Of a stretch of 64,000 nucleotides of DNA, positions 43,112-50,848 are shown one piece after another (the first letter of the stretch is position 1; every line of letters begins with the position of its first letter). Made by a program: the position numbers and the translations under genes. Under the pieces are notes generated by a model. It was not told the origin of the DNA. It worked only from the letters and a program-made list of their open reading frames with translations, and made no database searches. Source of the DNA: Blastococcus sp. Marseille-P5729 (GTDB lineage Bacteria > Actinomycetota > Actinomycetes > Mycobacteriales > Antricoccaceae); assembly GCF_900292035.1 (NCBI RefSeq), contig NZ_OMPO01000001.1, forward strand, positions 248,001 through 312,000, read 5' to 3'.

Positions 43112-43956
43112 TCAGCGACGAGCGTTGCGCGACCAGCTGAAGCAGTACACGCCGTACGCCATAAGGCCGAGGGCGATGATCGTGAGCAGGACGGGGCCGC
43201 CGGCCCCTTGCTCCTTGACGGTGCGTAGCGCATCGTCCAGACCGCCGGCCTTCTCCGGGTCGTAGGTGAAGGCGGCCCAGCCGAACAGCACGCCGACGAG
43301 ACCGATCGCGATGCCCTTGGCGATGTAGCCGACCTGGCCGAGGCGCTGGACGGCGGGGGAGGGCTCGCCCTCGTACTCCTGGGTGAATGAGGAGGTCACC
43401 CCGCGCTTGACGAGGATTCCGGCGTACCCGATGATCGCGGCCGCGACTACGCCGGCGAGGACCTGCCCGAAGGGTTTCGAGAGCAGCTCACCGACCCGCG
43501 TCTGCTGATCCTGATCGGTGTTGCCTGCCCCGGAGCCGAGGGCGAGCCGCGTCGCGGTAATGCCGAGGAACAGGTACATCAGGCCGCCGCCGAGCGCGCC
43601 GAGGCGTTTGCGGGTGCGGCTGAAGCCGTCCTTCCAGGTGTAGCCCCACCACGCCTGGGTCAGCTTCCATACGAACAGCCCGAACAGGGCGACGGCGACG
43701 ACCCACATGACGCCGCGGCCGATCGGGTTCTCGGCGATCGTGCCTAGGGCGCCCTCTGGTCGGTCTCCTGACCACTGCCGCCGGACCACGCGAGCTGGAG
43801 CGCAAGGACGCCGATCAGGATGTGCACCACGCCGACCGTGACGAGGCCGGCAGTCACCAGCCACCGGAAGACATCGGAATGCGCGACGTCCTTCGCGTGC
43901 CCCTCGGCCTTCTGTGCCTGTCCCTTGGCCTGCGCCTTCTTCTCCTCGATCGACAT
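43112..43956 (-). pseudogene. DUF1206 membrane protein, frameshifted
   Basis: This gene encodes a multi-helix DUF1206 protein of unknown function but carries one frameshift. The ATG at 43956 has GGGGAG upstream and encodes MSIEEKKAQAKGQAQ, a polar start, then helix VFRWLVTAGLVTVGVVHILIG, and stops at 43744. From about 43750 the adjacent frame continues GALGTIAENPIGRGV and then five more helices in three paired repeats, the usual DUF1206 layout. A one-base deletion in AGGGCGCC (ancestor perhaps AGCGGCGCC, giving the common SGAL) explains it. With the frame repaired the protein would be 281 residues. A sequencing error is possible, since all other domains look intact. Confidence 0.8.
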
Positions 43957-43985
43957 CGGCTCCCCGCCTGCCTCCCCGCCGGTGG

Positions 43986-45683
43986 CTAGCCCTCCCGGAG
44001 GGACGTTGCCAGCTCCGCCTTCTTGATCTTGCCCGTGGTCGTCATCGGGTACTCGTCGACGATCCGCATCTCGGGCACCTTGTAGGTCGCCATCTGGGTC
44101 TTCGCCCAGGCCCGCAGCTCGTCAGCGTCGATCTGGCGGCCCTCGGCCGGCTTGACGAACGCGACCGGGATCTGTCCCTTGTCGGGGTCCGGGCGCGGTA
44201 CGACGGCGGCGACCTCGACGTCCTCGTGGCGGCACAGGTAGGACTCGACCTCGGCGGGGAAGACGCTCATGCCATTGACCTTGATCATGTCCTTGTTGCG
44301 CACCAGGTAGTGCAGGCAGCCGGCCTCGTCGATGAACCCGGTGTCGCCGGTGTGCAGCCAGCCGTCGCGGATCGTCTCCGCGGTGGCGTCCGGGCGGCGC
44401 CAGTAGCCGTTCATGATCGCGGGGCTGCGGACGACGATCTCGCCGCGCTCGCCGAACGGCAGCAGCTCTGCGGTGGCCGGGTCGACGACCATGACGTCCG
44501 TGCCGGGCACCGGCATGCCGCACTGGCCCGGCTCACCGAGGACGTCCCAGTCCTCGTCCTGCAGACCGTAGGTGCTGGTGTCCATGGTGTGCGTCTCGGT
44601 CATCCCGAACGCAGCCTCGCGGAGGATCCCGTCGGTGCGGGACTTCTCCCGCCACCGTGTGCGCACCTCGGGATCGACTCGAGCCACGAACGACATCGCC
44701 AGCGGCGTCGTGAGACTCGAGAAGTCGGTGCTGTCGACGTCCGGGTGCTCCATGATCTCGATGTAGTTGTCGACGGTCGCGATCCAGAGGTTGACGTGGT
44801 AGCGCTCGATGGAGCGCATGACGGCGGCGGCGTCCCAGCGGGCGAGCAGCACGCAGGTGCCCCCGGTAACGATGGGTGACAGGATCCCCATGTCCTCGCC
44901 CGCGATCCAGAAGATCGGCACGTGGCACAGGAACACCGGCTTGCCGCTGATTCCGCTCTGGGTCAGCCACGCGGCGACGGTGTAGATCATGTGCCGCTGG
45001 GTGTGCTCACAGCCCTTGGGTAGGCCGGTGGTTCCGCCGGTGTAGTTCAGTGCCGCCAGGGCATCGAGGTCGACCTCGCGGGGCGTGGCGGGCTCAGCGG
45101 ACTCCAGGTCGGCCCAGGTGTCGTGATCGGTCACGCGCGGGCTGGTGGTCGCCTCGGGAGCGGGCGGCGCCGGGATCGACGGGTCATCGCCGGCCAGTTC
45201 CATCGAAGACGTGACCAGCACGCTCTCGACGTCCGTCTCGTCGATGACGTTGCCGAGCACCTCCACCATGAAGTCGGCGCAGAAGAGCACCTTGACATCG
45301 GCGTCGGTGAGCTCATGGTGCAGCTCGTGCTCCCGGAACATCACGTTGATCGGGACGTGGACGGCGCCGAGTTTCATGATGCCGATGAAGGCGATGAGGA
45401 ACTGCGGTGAGTTGGGCAGCAGGACGCCGACCCGGTCACCGGTCTGTACGCCCTTGGACTCCAGCCAGCCCGCGGCCCGGTCGCTGAGCTCGTCGAGCTC
45501 CCGCCAGGTGATATCGCGGCCGTAGAACGCGACTGCCACGGCGTCCGGGGTGTCCTTCGCCCAGCCTCGGACGTACTCGCCGATCGATACCTCGCCCCGG
45601 GGGTAGACCACCTCGCGCGGCACATCGGGGCGCTTGGCCTCCCGGAGCCGGTCGGCCTCGGCCAGGTACTCCTCGACGTTCAT
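43986..45683 (-). CDS. AMP-forming acyl-CoA ligase (CaiC/crotonobetaine-type)
   Basis: This 565-residue adenylate-forming ligase has the A3 motif NYTGGTTGLPKGCEHTQR, A5 FGMTETHTMD, A7 GWLHTGDTGFIDEAG, A8 RNKDMIKVNGMSVFPAEVE and the catalytic Lys in TTTGKIKKAELA. The N-terminal 35 residues extend beyond the core. The substrate is an aliphatic or carnitine-like acid; it cannot be named. The ATG at 45683 has GAAGGGAA upstream; the frame runs on to 45881 without signal. It is divergent from the ornithine cyclodeaminase-like gene, with 104 bases between start codons. Confidence 0.9.
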   Translation of the reverse strand: MNVEEYLAEADRLREAKRPDVPREVVYPRGEVSIGEYVRGWAKDTPDAVAVAFYGRDITWRELDELSDRAAGWLESKGVQTGDRVGVLLPNSPQFLIAFIGIMKLGAVHVPINVMFREHELHHELTDADVKVLFCADFMVEVLGNVIDETDVESVLVTSSMELAGDDPSIPAPPAPEATTSPRVTDHDTWADLESAEPATPREVDLDALAALNYTGGTTGLPKGCEHTQRHMIYTVAAWLTQSGISGKPVFLCHVPIFWIAGEDMGILSPIVTGGTCVLLARWDAAAVMRSIERYHVNLWIATVDNYIEIMEHPDVDSTDFSSLTTPLAMSFVARVDPEVRTRWREKSRTDGILREAAFGMTETHTMDTSTYGLQDEDWDVLGEPGQCGMPVPGTDVMVVDPATAELLPFGERGEIVVRSPAIMNGYWRRPDATAETIRDGWLHTGDTGFIDEAGCLHYLVRNKDMIKVNGMSVFPAEVESYLCRHEDVEVAAVVPRPDPDKGQIPVAFVKPAEGRQIDADELRAWAKTQMATYKVPEMRIVDEYPMTTTGKIKKAELATSLREG

Positions 45684-45775
45684 AGCATTCCCTTCGCATG
45701 GGGTTGTGGCTGTGCTGACTTGTGTATCACCTCCGGTGATCGCGCTCCCATCGAACCGGCACCGTCCGCCGCCGA

Positions 45776-45781
45776 TACCCT
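45776..45781 (+). promoter_or_regulatory. -10 box of a leaderless promoter (ornithine cyclodeaminase gene)
   Basis: TACCCT is followed by TGCCGC and then ATG 45788. The six-base gap and absence of Shine-Dalgarno fit a leaderless transcript. Confidence 0.6.
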
Positions 45782-45787
45782 TGCCGC

Positions 45788-46723
45788 ATGCCCGGACCCG
45801 GAATCCACCTGCCCATGATCGGTGGCGATCAGATCGAGGAGCTCCTCGACTGGCACACGGCCGTCGACGCGCTGCGCGCACACCTGCGTCTCGAAGGCGA
45901 GGCGGAGACCTTCCCGCGGACGGCCTTCCCGTGTCGCAGCGGCGAGCTGTTGCTGATGCCCGCGGAGACCACCGAGTACGTCGGGGTGAAGGCGATCTCG
46001 TTGAACCACGACGCCCCGGCCGGTGTGCCTCGCGCGCAGGGGATCTACACGCTCTTCGACGCTCGGACGCTGGCGCCGGTCGCTCAGCTCGACGCGGTCG
46101 CGCTGACGAAGATCCGCACCTCGGCCGTCTCCGCGCTGGCCGTCGATCTGGTGGCGCCGCGCGAGTCCGCTCGTCTGGTCGTGTTCGGGACCGGGCCCCA
46201 GGCGGCGGGACACGCTCAGGCGATCGCGGCGATGCGCGAGATCACCGAGACCGTCATCGTCGGACGCCGTCCGGAGGCGGTCGAGAGCATGCTGGCCGAG
46301 CTGGCCGATGCCGGCCTGCCGGTACGCGCGGGCGGGCGCGAGGACCTGGCTACCGCCGACATCGTCGCGTGCTGCACAGCCGCCGCGACACCGCTGTTCG
46401 ACTCGGCCGCGCTGCCCTCGAACGCCGTAGTCGTCGCGATCGGCTCTCACCATCCCGACCGCCGCGAGCTGGACGCAGCGCTGGTGCGTGATTCGTTCGT
46501 GGTCGTCGAGTCCCGTGACAGCGCGCTGCGCGAGGCGGGCGACATCGTCATGGCCGGAGACGATCCTGCCGCGTTGATCGACGCGACGCTCGCGGAGCTG
46601 GTGCGGCGGGCGACGGCGCCGGCCGGCCGCGCGGTCTTCAAGAGCGTGGGAGAGGCCTGGGAGGACCTCGTGCTCGCCGCGCGAGCGTTCGAGCTGAGCT
46701 CGGCTTCGTCCCCGCGCGAGTAG
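45788..46723 (+). CDS. Ornithine cyclodeaminase/mu-crystallin family protein
   Basis: This 311-residue NAD(P)-binding protein belongs to the ornithine cyclodeaminase/mu-crystallin family. The dinucleotide motif is VVFGTGPQAAGHAQAIAAM near residue 135, preceded by the substrate-region KIRTSAVSALAVDLVAP. Members include cyclodeaminases and reductases of imines or ketimines, so the reaction is not certain; the lysine in ALTKIRTSA is in the usual place. ATG 45788 is set by the leaderless -10 box. It is followed after 29 bases by the VOC gene, whose own promoter overlaps its stop codon. Confidence 0.88.
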   Translation: MPGPGIHLPMIGGDQIEELLDWHTAVDALRAHLRLEGEAETFPRTAFPCRSGELLLMPAETTEYVGVKAISLNHDAPAGVPRAQGIYTLFDARTLAPVAQLDAVALTKIRTSAVSALAVDLVAPRESARLVVFGTGPQAAGHAQAIAAMREITETVIVGRRPEAVESMLAELADAGLPVRAGGREDLATADIVACCTAAATPLFDSAALPSNAVVVAIGSHHPDRRELDAALVRDSFVVVESRDSALREAGDIVMAGDDPAALIDATLAELVRRATAPAGRAVFKSVGEAWEDLVLAARAFELSSASSPRE

Positions 46724-46726
46724 CCT
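46721..46726 (+). promoter_or_regulatory. -10 box for the VOC gene and its leader ORF
   Basis: TAGCCT (whose TAG is the upstream gene's stop codon) is followed by six bases and then ATG 46733. This is the same leaderless pattern as at 20491 and 60401, so transcription should begin at 46733. Confidence 0.5.
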
Positions 46727-46732
46727 CGATGG

Positions 46733-46756
46733 ATGAGGGGAGCGTGGCAGCGATGA
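46733..46756 (+). CDS. Candidate leaderless seven-codon ORF coupled to the VOC gene
   Basis: The short frame MRGAWQR starts at the predicted transcription start and its TGA overlaps the VOC ATG at 46753 as ATGA. It would be translated as a leaderless peptide and its stop would place ribosomes at the VOC start. The ORF is too short for coding statistics, and the call rests only on the position of the -10 box and the overlap. Confidence 0.35.
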   Translation: MRGAWQR

Positions 46757-47412
46757 TCCGTGGCATAGCAGGACTGGAGCTCGCGGGTGCGGATGAGACC
46801 ACCTATACGCACCTACTCGGACCCGCGCTGCGGGCCGGCGACGTCCAGGTGGAGCGAGCGGGCACGACGCGTCTGGTCCTGGGCTGTCTCGATCTGCCTG
46901 ACACCCGGCGGCGCCTCGCGCGTCGAGCGGTCGAGTTGACCGAAGGCGGCCTGAGAATCGGGGGACTCGAGCTCGGGCTCGAGCAGGTCAGCCGCGCCGA
47001 CGACGTCCGCGACAGCCCCGTGATCATCGACCACGTCGTCATCCGGACCAGCAGCGCAGAGCGTGCGGTGGCGAACTACGCAGGACGGCTCGGCCTTGAT
47101 CTCCGGCTCGAGCGGAATGCCCCGCAGTGGGACTCCCACATGCTGTTCCTGCGGTGCGGGCGCTCGCTGCTGGAGGTCGTCGAGCCGACCGGGGACGAGC
47201 GGCACGAGGGCCCGGACGCCGTCTGGGGCGTGGCGTGGCGGGTGCCGGAGCTCGACTCCGCGGTGCAGCGGCTGACCCGGGCGGGGGTCGATGTGAGCGA
47301 GCCACGGGATGGTCGCAAGCCGGGGTCTCGGGTGGCGACGGTGCGCGACGATCGGTTCGGCGTCCCGACGTTGCTGATCGAGCAGGGGACAAATCTGGTT
47401 ACTGACCGGTAA
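46753..47412 (+). CDS. VOC superfamily (glyoxalase-like) protein
   Basis: This 219-residue protein has a C-terminal glyoxalase/VOC domain. DSPVIIDHVVIRTSSAERAV opens the beta-alpha-beta-beta-beta unit, DSHMLFLRCGRSLLEVVEP follows, and WRVPELDSAVQRLTRAGVDV closes it. The N-terminal half (residues 1-80) is a degenerate copy of the same unit. A His and Glu in the expected metal positions are seen (IDHVV, LEVVE). The start is ATG 46753, reached by the coupled leader ORF; ATG 46729 would add eight residues, but would precede the predicted transcription start. The substrate is unknown. Confidence 0.85.
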   Translation: MIRGIAGLELAGADETTYTHLLGPALRAGDVQVERAGTTRLVLGCLDLPDTRRRLARRAVELTEGGLRIGGLELGLEQVSRADDVRDSPVIIDHVVIRTSSAERAVANYAGRLGLDLRLERNAPQWDSHMLFLRCGRSLLEVVEPTGDERHEGPDAVWGVAWRVPELDSAVQRLTRAGVDVSEPRDGRKPGSRVATVRDDRFGVPTLLIEQGTNLVTDR

Positions 47413-47449
47413 GGTCACTCGGGCAACGGCTCCCGACTGAGGTAGAGAC

Positions 47450-48214
47450 ATGCCCGAGCACCATGATCAGCCAGGCCTTACTGAAGCCGACCTACTCGCG
47501 GACCTCGCCGCGTCGCAGCACGACGAGCCTCACGACACCCGCCAGCGCGGACGCCGCAGCTGGCTGGCGATCCTCGCTGCCGCGTTTCTCGCGCTCGGTG
47601 CGCTGACCATCTGCCAGCTCGCGCTCGGCTCCAGCCCCAGCACGGCCTATCCGCAGGACCGGGCTGTCGCCTCTGCATCACCGACGCAGGATTCGGCGGA
47701 CTCGACCTCGGAGAGGGCCGCCAGCGCATCGCCATCCGAATCGCCGTCCGCGAGCAGCGAGACGCCGTCGCCAGCGGACTCGCCGGCACCGGCCAGTGAT
47801 CCGCCGGGTGCCCAGGCTGCCGCGGAGCAGCCCGATACCGCACCCGCACCGACGGCGTCCGGTGGGCAGGGTGGACAGACCGGCTCGGGCGGCCAGTCCG
47901 GTTCCGGCTCGCCCGACCAGGCGCCCGTCCCGACTCCCGCACCTGCCCCGGCTCCCGCGCCGGCGACGAAGGCGCCCGCACCCACTCCAGCTCCCGCGCC
48001 TGCCCCGGCTCCGCCGCCGACGACGACGAAGGCGCCTGCACCAGCCCCCGCGCCCACCACCCAGACCCCGCCCGGCGCCGGAGCCACGTGCCGCAAGTGG
48101 TACTGGATGGGTCTTGCTCAGCACAACGGGCAGCTAATGAACAAGTACAACGTGGAGGGTGCGATCTACTATCTGCCGCTGTCCTCGCCGCATGGGCTCA
48201 CCATCTGCTGGTGA
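47450..48214 (+). CDS. Membrane-anchored Pro/Ala-rich surface protein
   Basis: The family is not recognised. The 254-residue protein has a polar cytoplasmic N-terminus of about 33 residues, one membrane helix (WLAILAAAFLALGALTICQLAL at about 36-57), then about 150 residues of low-complexity Ser/Pro/Ala linker, with PAPAPAPA-type runs and KAPAPTPAPAP units from bases 47930 to 48070. It ends with a compact 40-residue domain from ATCRKWYWMGLAQH to the C-terminal CW, which contains two Cys that could form a disulfide. The likely topology is N-in, with the tail outside the cell spanning the wall. GAGGTAGAG precedes the ATG. Confidence 0.8.
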   Translation: MPEHHDQPGLTEADLLADLAASQHDEPHDTRQRGRRSWLAILAAAFLALGALTICQLALGSSPSTAYPQDRAVASASPTQDSADSTSERAASASPSESPSASSETPSPADSPAPASDPPGAQAAAEQPDTAPAPTASGGQGGQTGSGGQSGSGSPDQAPVPTPAPAPAPAPATKAPAPTPAPAPAPAPPPTTTKAPAPAPAPTTQTPPGAGATCRKWYWMGLAQHNGQLMNKYNVEGAIYYLPLSSPHGLTICW

Positions 48215-48302
48215 ACCTCTCAGACGCTTGAAACCCTCGCCGGTGCGGCAGTGGGCGCAGCTGGAGTACGGAGCGGTCCGCGCCTCCTCAGATGCCGAAG
48301 AA

Positions 48303-48333
48303 CGCCCGCTGATCCGGGTTGGGTCAGCGGGCG
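48303..48333 (-). terminator. Terminator of tRNA-Leu
   Basis: A perfect 10-bp inverted repeat (CGCCCGCTGA and its complement, 11-base loop) begins six bases beyond the tRNA 3' end on the minus strand, followed by TTCTT. Confidence 0.8.
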
Positions 48334-48339
48334 TCAGGG

Positions 48340-48424
48340 TGTCCAGAGGGGGACTTGAACCCCCACGTCCGATAAAGGACACTAGCACCTCAAGCTAGCG
48401 CGTCTGCCATTCCGCCACCTGGAC
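48340..48424 (-). tRNA. tRNA-Leu (anticodon GAG)
   Basis: Read on the minus strand this is an 85-base class-II tRNA beginning GTCCAGGTGG, with the D-arm, the anticodon stem CTAGC/GCTAG around TT-GAG-GT, a long variable arm (TGTCCTTTATCGGACG) and the T-arm GGGGGTTCAAGTCCCCC. The acceptor stem GTCCAGG pairs with the 3' CTCTGGAC, and the discriminator base is A. CCA is not encoded (the next bases are CCC). Anticodon GAG reads CUC and CUU. A TACTAT -10 box upstream and a hairpin downstream make it a single-gene unit. Confidence 0.95.
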
Positions 48425-48438
48425 AAGGTGCGCAGGAA

Positions 48439-48444
48439 ATAGTA
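48439..48444 (-). promoter_or_regulatory. -10 box of the tRNA-Leu promoter
   Basis: TACTAT on the minus strand lies 14 bases before the tRNA 5' end, giving a short leader to be trimmed by RNase P. The -35 side overlaps the terminator of the helicase gene. Confidence 0.55.
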
Positions 48445-48455
48445 CCCCACGCGAA

Positions 48456-48473
48456 GGTGCCCCGCAGGGCACC
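48456..48473 (-). terminator. Terminator of the DEAD-box helicase gene
   Basis: GGTGCCC and GGGCACC form a perfect 7-bp stem with a four-base loop just after the helicase stop (48480). It sits between that gene and the tRNA promoter. Confidence 0.6.
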
Positions 48474-48479
48474 CCCTCC

Positions 48480-50540
48480 CTACTGTGTCGCGCGATTGGG
48501 GCGGCGCGGGCCGCGGTGCTCACGCCGCTCGCGACCACCATCGTCAGTGCGACGCCGGGCACCCCTGTCGTAGCCGCTGCTGCCGCGCGGACGACGCGGG
48601 CCGCCGGAGCGCGCATCACGACGAGGTCCTCGCCGCTGCGGCGTCCGCACCGGCGGGCGGAACTCCTCGACCGGCTCGCCCGAGGGCTTCGCACCTCCGG
48701 TGATCTCCTCGATCGGCTGGTCCCCGGGCTCGACGTAGACGCCACGCAACGGCACACCGGCGTGTCCGATGAGCCGCTCGGCGCCGCGACGCTCACGCGG
48801 CATCGCGAGCGTGACGACGGTCCCTTCATCACCGGCACGAGCGGTGCGGCCCGCGCGATGCAGGTAGGTCTTGTGTTCCTGCGGCGGGTCTGCCTGGATC
48901 ACCAGCTCGACGTCGTCGATGTGGATGCCGCGGGCCGCGACGTCGGTGGCCACGAGACCCGGGACGTCGTTGCCGCGGAAGGCGTTCAGCGCCCGCGTGC
49001 GCTGCCCCTGGGTGAGACCGCCGTGGATCGCCAGCGCGTTCACGCCGGCCTCGCGCATCTTCTCCGCCACCCGGTCGGCGCCCATCTTGGTACGCACGAA
49101 CACGATCGAGCGTCCTGGCTTCGATGCGAGCTCGGCGACGACCGCGGCCTTGCGTGCGGGGTGGACGACGAACAGGTGGTGCTCCATGGACTCGACGGAG
49201 GCCCCGACGTCCGCCGTGGAGTGCTCCACCGGAGCACTGAGGAACCGGCGCACCAGTACATCGACGTCCCCGTCGAGAGTGGCCGAGAACAGCAGCCGCT
49301 GACCGTCCGCTGGCGTCTGCTCGAGGATCCGGGTCACCTCGGGCGCGAAGCCCATGTCGCACATCTGGTCGGCTTCGTCGAGCACGCTGATCTCGACCTC
49401 TGAAAGGTCTGCGGCTCCACGCTCCATCAGGTCGATCAGCCGCCCGGGAGTTGCGACCACGAGGTCGACGCCGTCGGCGAGCATGTCGAGCTGCTTCTTG
49501 TAGGGCATCCCGCCCGCGACGAGAAGAGTCCGCAGTCCGATGGCGCGGGCCAGGGGAGTGATGGCCTCGCGGACCTGCATTGCCAGTTCGCGGGTGGGGG
49601 TCAGCACGATCGCCCGCGGCTTGTTCGGCGTCCGCTCGCCACCGCGAAGCCGTGTCAGGGTCGGCAGTCCGAACGCGAGGGTCTTGCCCGACCCGGTGGC
49701 GGCGCGAGCAAGAACGTCGGCGCCGCTCAGTGCGGTGGGGATCGCCTCGCCCTGAATAGCGAACGGGGCGTTGATGCCGTCCGCCGCGAGCGCCGTCACC
49801 AGTTCAGTGGGCAGCCCCATGCGCGCGAAGGCGTTCTCGTCGCCGACATCGACCGCCTCCCGACCGGCCACCGGTGCCAGCTCGTCGAAGCTGCCCTCGC
49901 GGGCGGCCTGCTCGTCGGCGCGGCTCAGGAACTCCTGAGCCGGACGCCGGTCCTCGCGATCCTGACGACGGAAGTCCGAGTGACCTGCGACGTGCTTGTG
50001 CCGAGTGGGACGGCGGCCATCGTCCCACTGACGCCTCGGGCGATCGTCGCGATCCCAGCGCGGCCGCTGATGACCACTACCCCGGTGGGGCCGATCATCG
50101 CGATCGAAGCGGTGAGGGCGGTCATCGCGATCGAAGCGGTGAGGGCGGTCATCACGATCGAAGCGGTGAGGGCGGTCATCACGATCGAAGCGGTGAGGGC
50201 GGTCATCGCGATCGACGCGGCCGGCTCGGCGCGGACGATCATCGTCGCGATCGAATCGGCCGCGCGGGCGCTCGTCGGAGCGACGCGCGGATCGAGTGTC
50301 AGGGTGCTCAGCGTCGTCGCCGAACTGGGCGGCCCGGCGCGCGGCGCGGTTGAGCTGGCCGTGCCGTGGCTTGCGGCCGGCGTCCGGCTGCAAGCTCTGC
50401 CCCTTGCGGTGCGGCTTCTTCGGTGCAGCGGGCGCGACCGGTGTGCCGGTGCGCTGCTTCTTCGGCTTGCGGGCCTTGTGGCTCGTCGGTGTCTTCGGCG
50501 TCTTCGCGCCGGAGGCACGCTGGCCTCGATTGGCTGCCAT
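48480..50540 (-). CDS. DEAD-box RNA helicase with RD-rich N-terminal repeats
   Basis: This 686-residue DEAD-box helicase has motif Q FAIQGEAIPTAL, motif I ATGSGKTLAF, motif II SVLDEADQM, SAT in LLFSATLDGD and motif VI HRAGRTARAG. It probably unwinds structured mRNA or rRNA, as CshA/DeaD do. The first 210 residues are basic and disordered (PHRKGQSLQP...), with four exact copies of RPHRFDRDD at about residues 110-145 and several variants; the C-terminal 70 residues are RG/PRR-rich. Such tails bind RNA and can drive condensates. The ATG at 50540 has GGGAGAA upstream. A hairpin lies in its leader. Confidence 0.93.
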   Translation of the reverse strand: MAANRGQRASGAKTPKTPTSHKARKPKKQRTGTPVAPAAPKKPHRKGQSLQPDAGRKPRHGQLNRAARRAAQFGDDAEHPDTRSARRSDERPRGRFDRDDDRPRRAGRVDRDDRPHRFDRDDRPHRFDRDDRPHRFDRDDRPHRFDRDDRPHRGSGHQRPRWDRDDRPRRQWDDGRRPTRHKHVAGHSDFRRQDREDRRPAQEFLSRADEQAAREGSFDELAPVAGREAVDVGDENAFARMGLPTELVTALAADGINAPFAIQGEAIPTALSGADVLARAATGSGKTLAFGLPTLTRLRGGERTPNKPRAIVLTPTRELAMQVREAITPLARAIGLRTLLVAGGMPYKKQLDMLADGVDLVVATPGRLIDLMERGAADLSEVEISVLDEADQMCDMGFAPEVTRILEQTPADGQRLLFSATLDGDVDVLVRRFLSAPVEHSTADVGASVESMEHHLFVVHPARKAAVVAELASKPGRSIVFVRTKMGADRVAEKMREAGVNALAIHGGLTQGQRTRALNAFRGNDVPGLVATDVAARGIHIDDVELVIQADPPQEHKTYLHRAGRTARAGDEGTVVTLAMPRERRGAERLIGHAGVPLRGVYVEPGDQPIEEITGGAKPSGEPVEEFRPPVRTPQRRGPRRDARSGGPRRPRGSSGYDRGARRRTDDGGRERREHRGPRRPNRATQ
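50102..50209 (-). repeat. Four tandem 27-bp repeats in the helicase gene
   Basis: Four near-identical 27-base units (starting GATCGAAGCGGTGAGG on the plus strand) encode the nine-residue unit RPHRFDRDD. The differences are only TCG/TCA at one position. Neighbouring variants (RPRRAGRVDRDD and others) show older, diverged copies. The unit number is likely to vary between strains. Confidence 0.85.
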
Positions 50541-50848
50541 GGGCAGTTCTCCCTATCGGAGTCACGCAAGGGACGCACGGAGGGCGCTCAGCGCCCGGGA
50601 GCACCGAGATGATCGGTGGGAAAGGTCTTCGCAGTGCGTCCTGCGCTCGCGTACACCAGCAAGCGGTTGCTTGCGATGCCAGGCTGAGCGCTCACACCTA
50701 CCGATGCGGGAGAGTCAGGCCCGCATGCTCACTACTGCGCACATGCCGTATGGCTCCAGGTTACGCGTTCGAGCCCGATCAGCGCCGGTACTGGTGACCG
50801 GGGTCTCCGCGCGTGTGAGCAAGATGACCGTGCGGTAAGAATGAGTGC
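50541..50848. other. 308-base intergenic region between helicase and M20 peptidase
   Basis: This is the only gene-free stretch longer than 300 bases. It holds the long helicase leader, with a perfect hairpin at 50582-50596 (GGGCGC-TCA-GCGCCC), a second 6-bp hairpin at 50659-50674 (GCAAGC-GGTT-GCTTGC) and an imperfect 7-bp repeat ATGCGGG/CCCGCAT near 50704-50726. At its right end is the leaderless-type promoter of the M20 gene. I see no convincing ORF or RNA gene in it. Long structured leaders are known for cold-shock and DEAD-box helicase genes. Confidence 0.5.
50837..50842 (+). promoter_or_regulatory. -10 box of a probable leaderless promoter (M20 gene)
   Basis: AAGAAT (or TAAGAA one base earlier) lies six to seven bases before ATG 50849, with no Shine-Dalgarno between. 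It is a weaker match than the TANNNT boxes elsewhere. Confidence 0.4.

Noticed and set aside
41995-43140. Long open frame on the plus strand opposite hrpA
   Set aside because: It mirrors the third-position GC of hrpA and encodes an Arg/Gly/Asp-rich sequence without domains; hrpA motifs are complete on the minus strand.
48340-48424. tRNA-Leu as an integration site
   Set aside because: No integrase, no second copy of the tRNA 3' end and no mobile genes were found nearby.
50102-50209. Repeats looking like a CRISPR array
   Set aside because: The 27-bp units have no spacers between them, and they encode an in-frame nine-residue protein repeat.
50735-50790. T-arm-like GTTCGAGCCCGATC in the gap before the M20 gene
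   Set aside because: The 5-bp T stem does not pair, no acceptor stem partner exists upstream, and no anticodon arm can be folded. Taken as chance.
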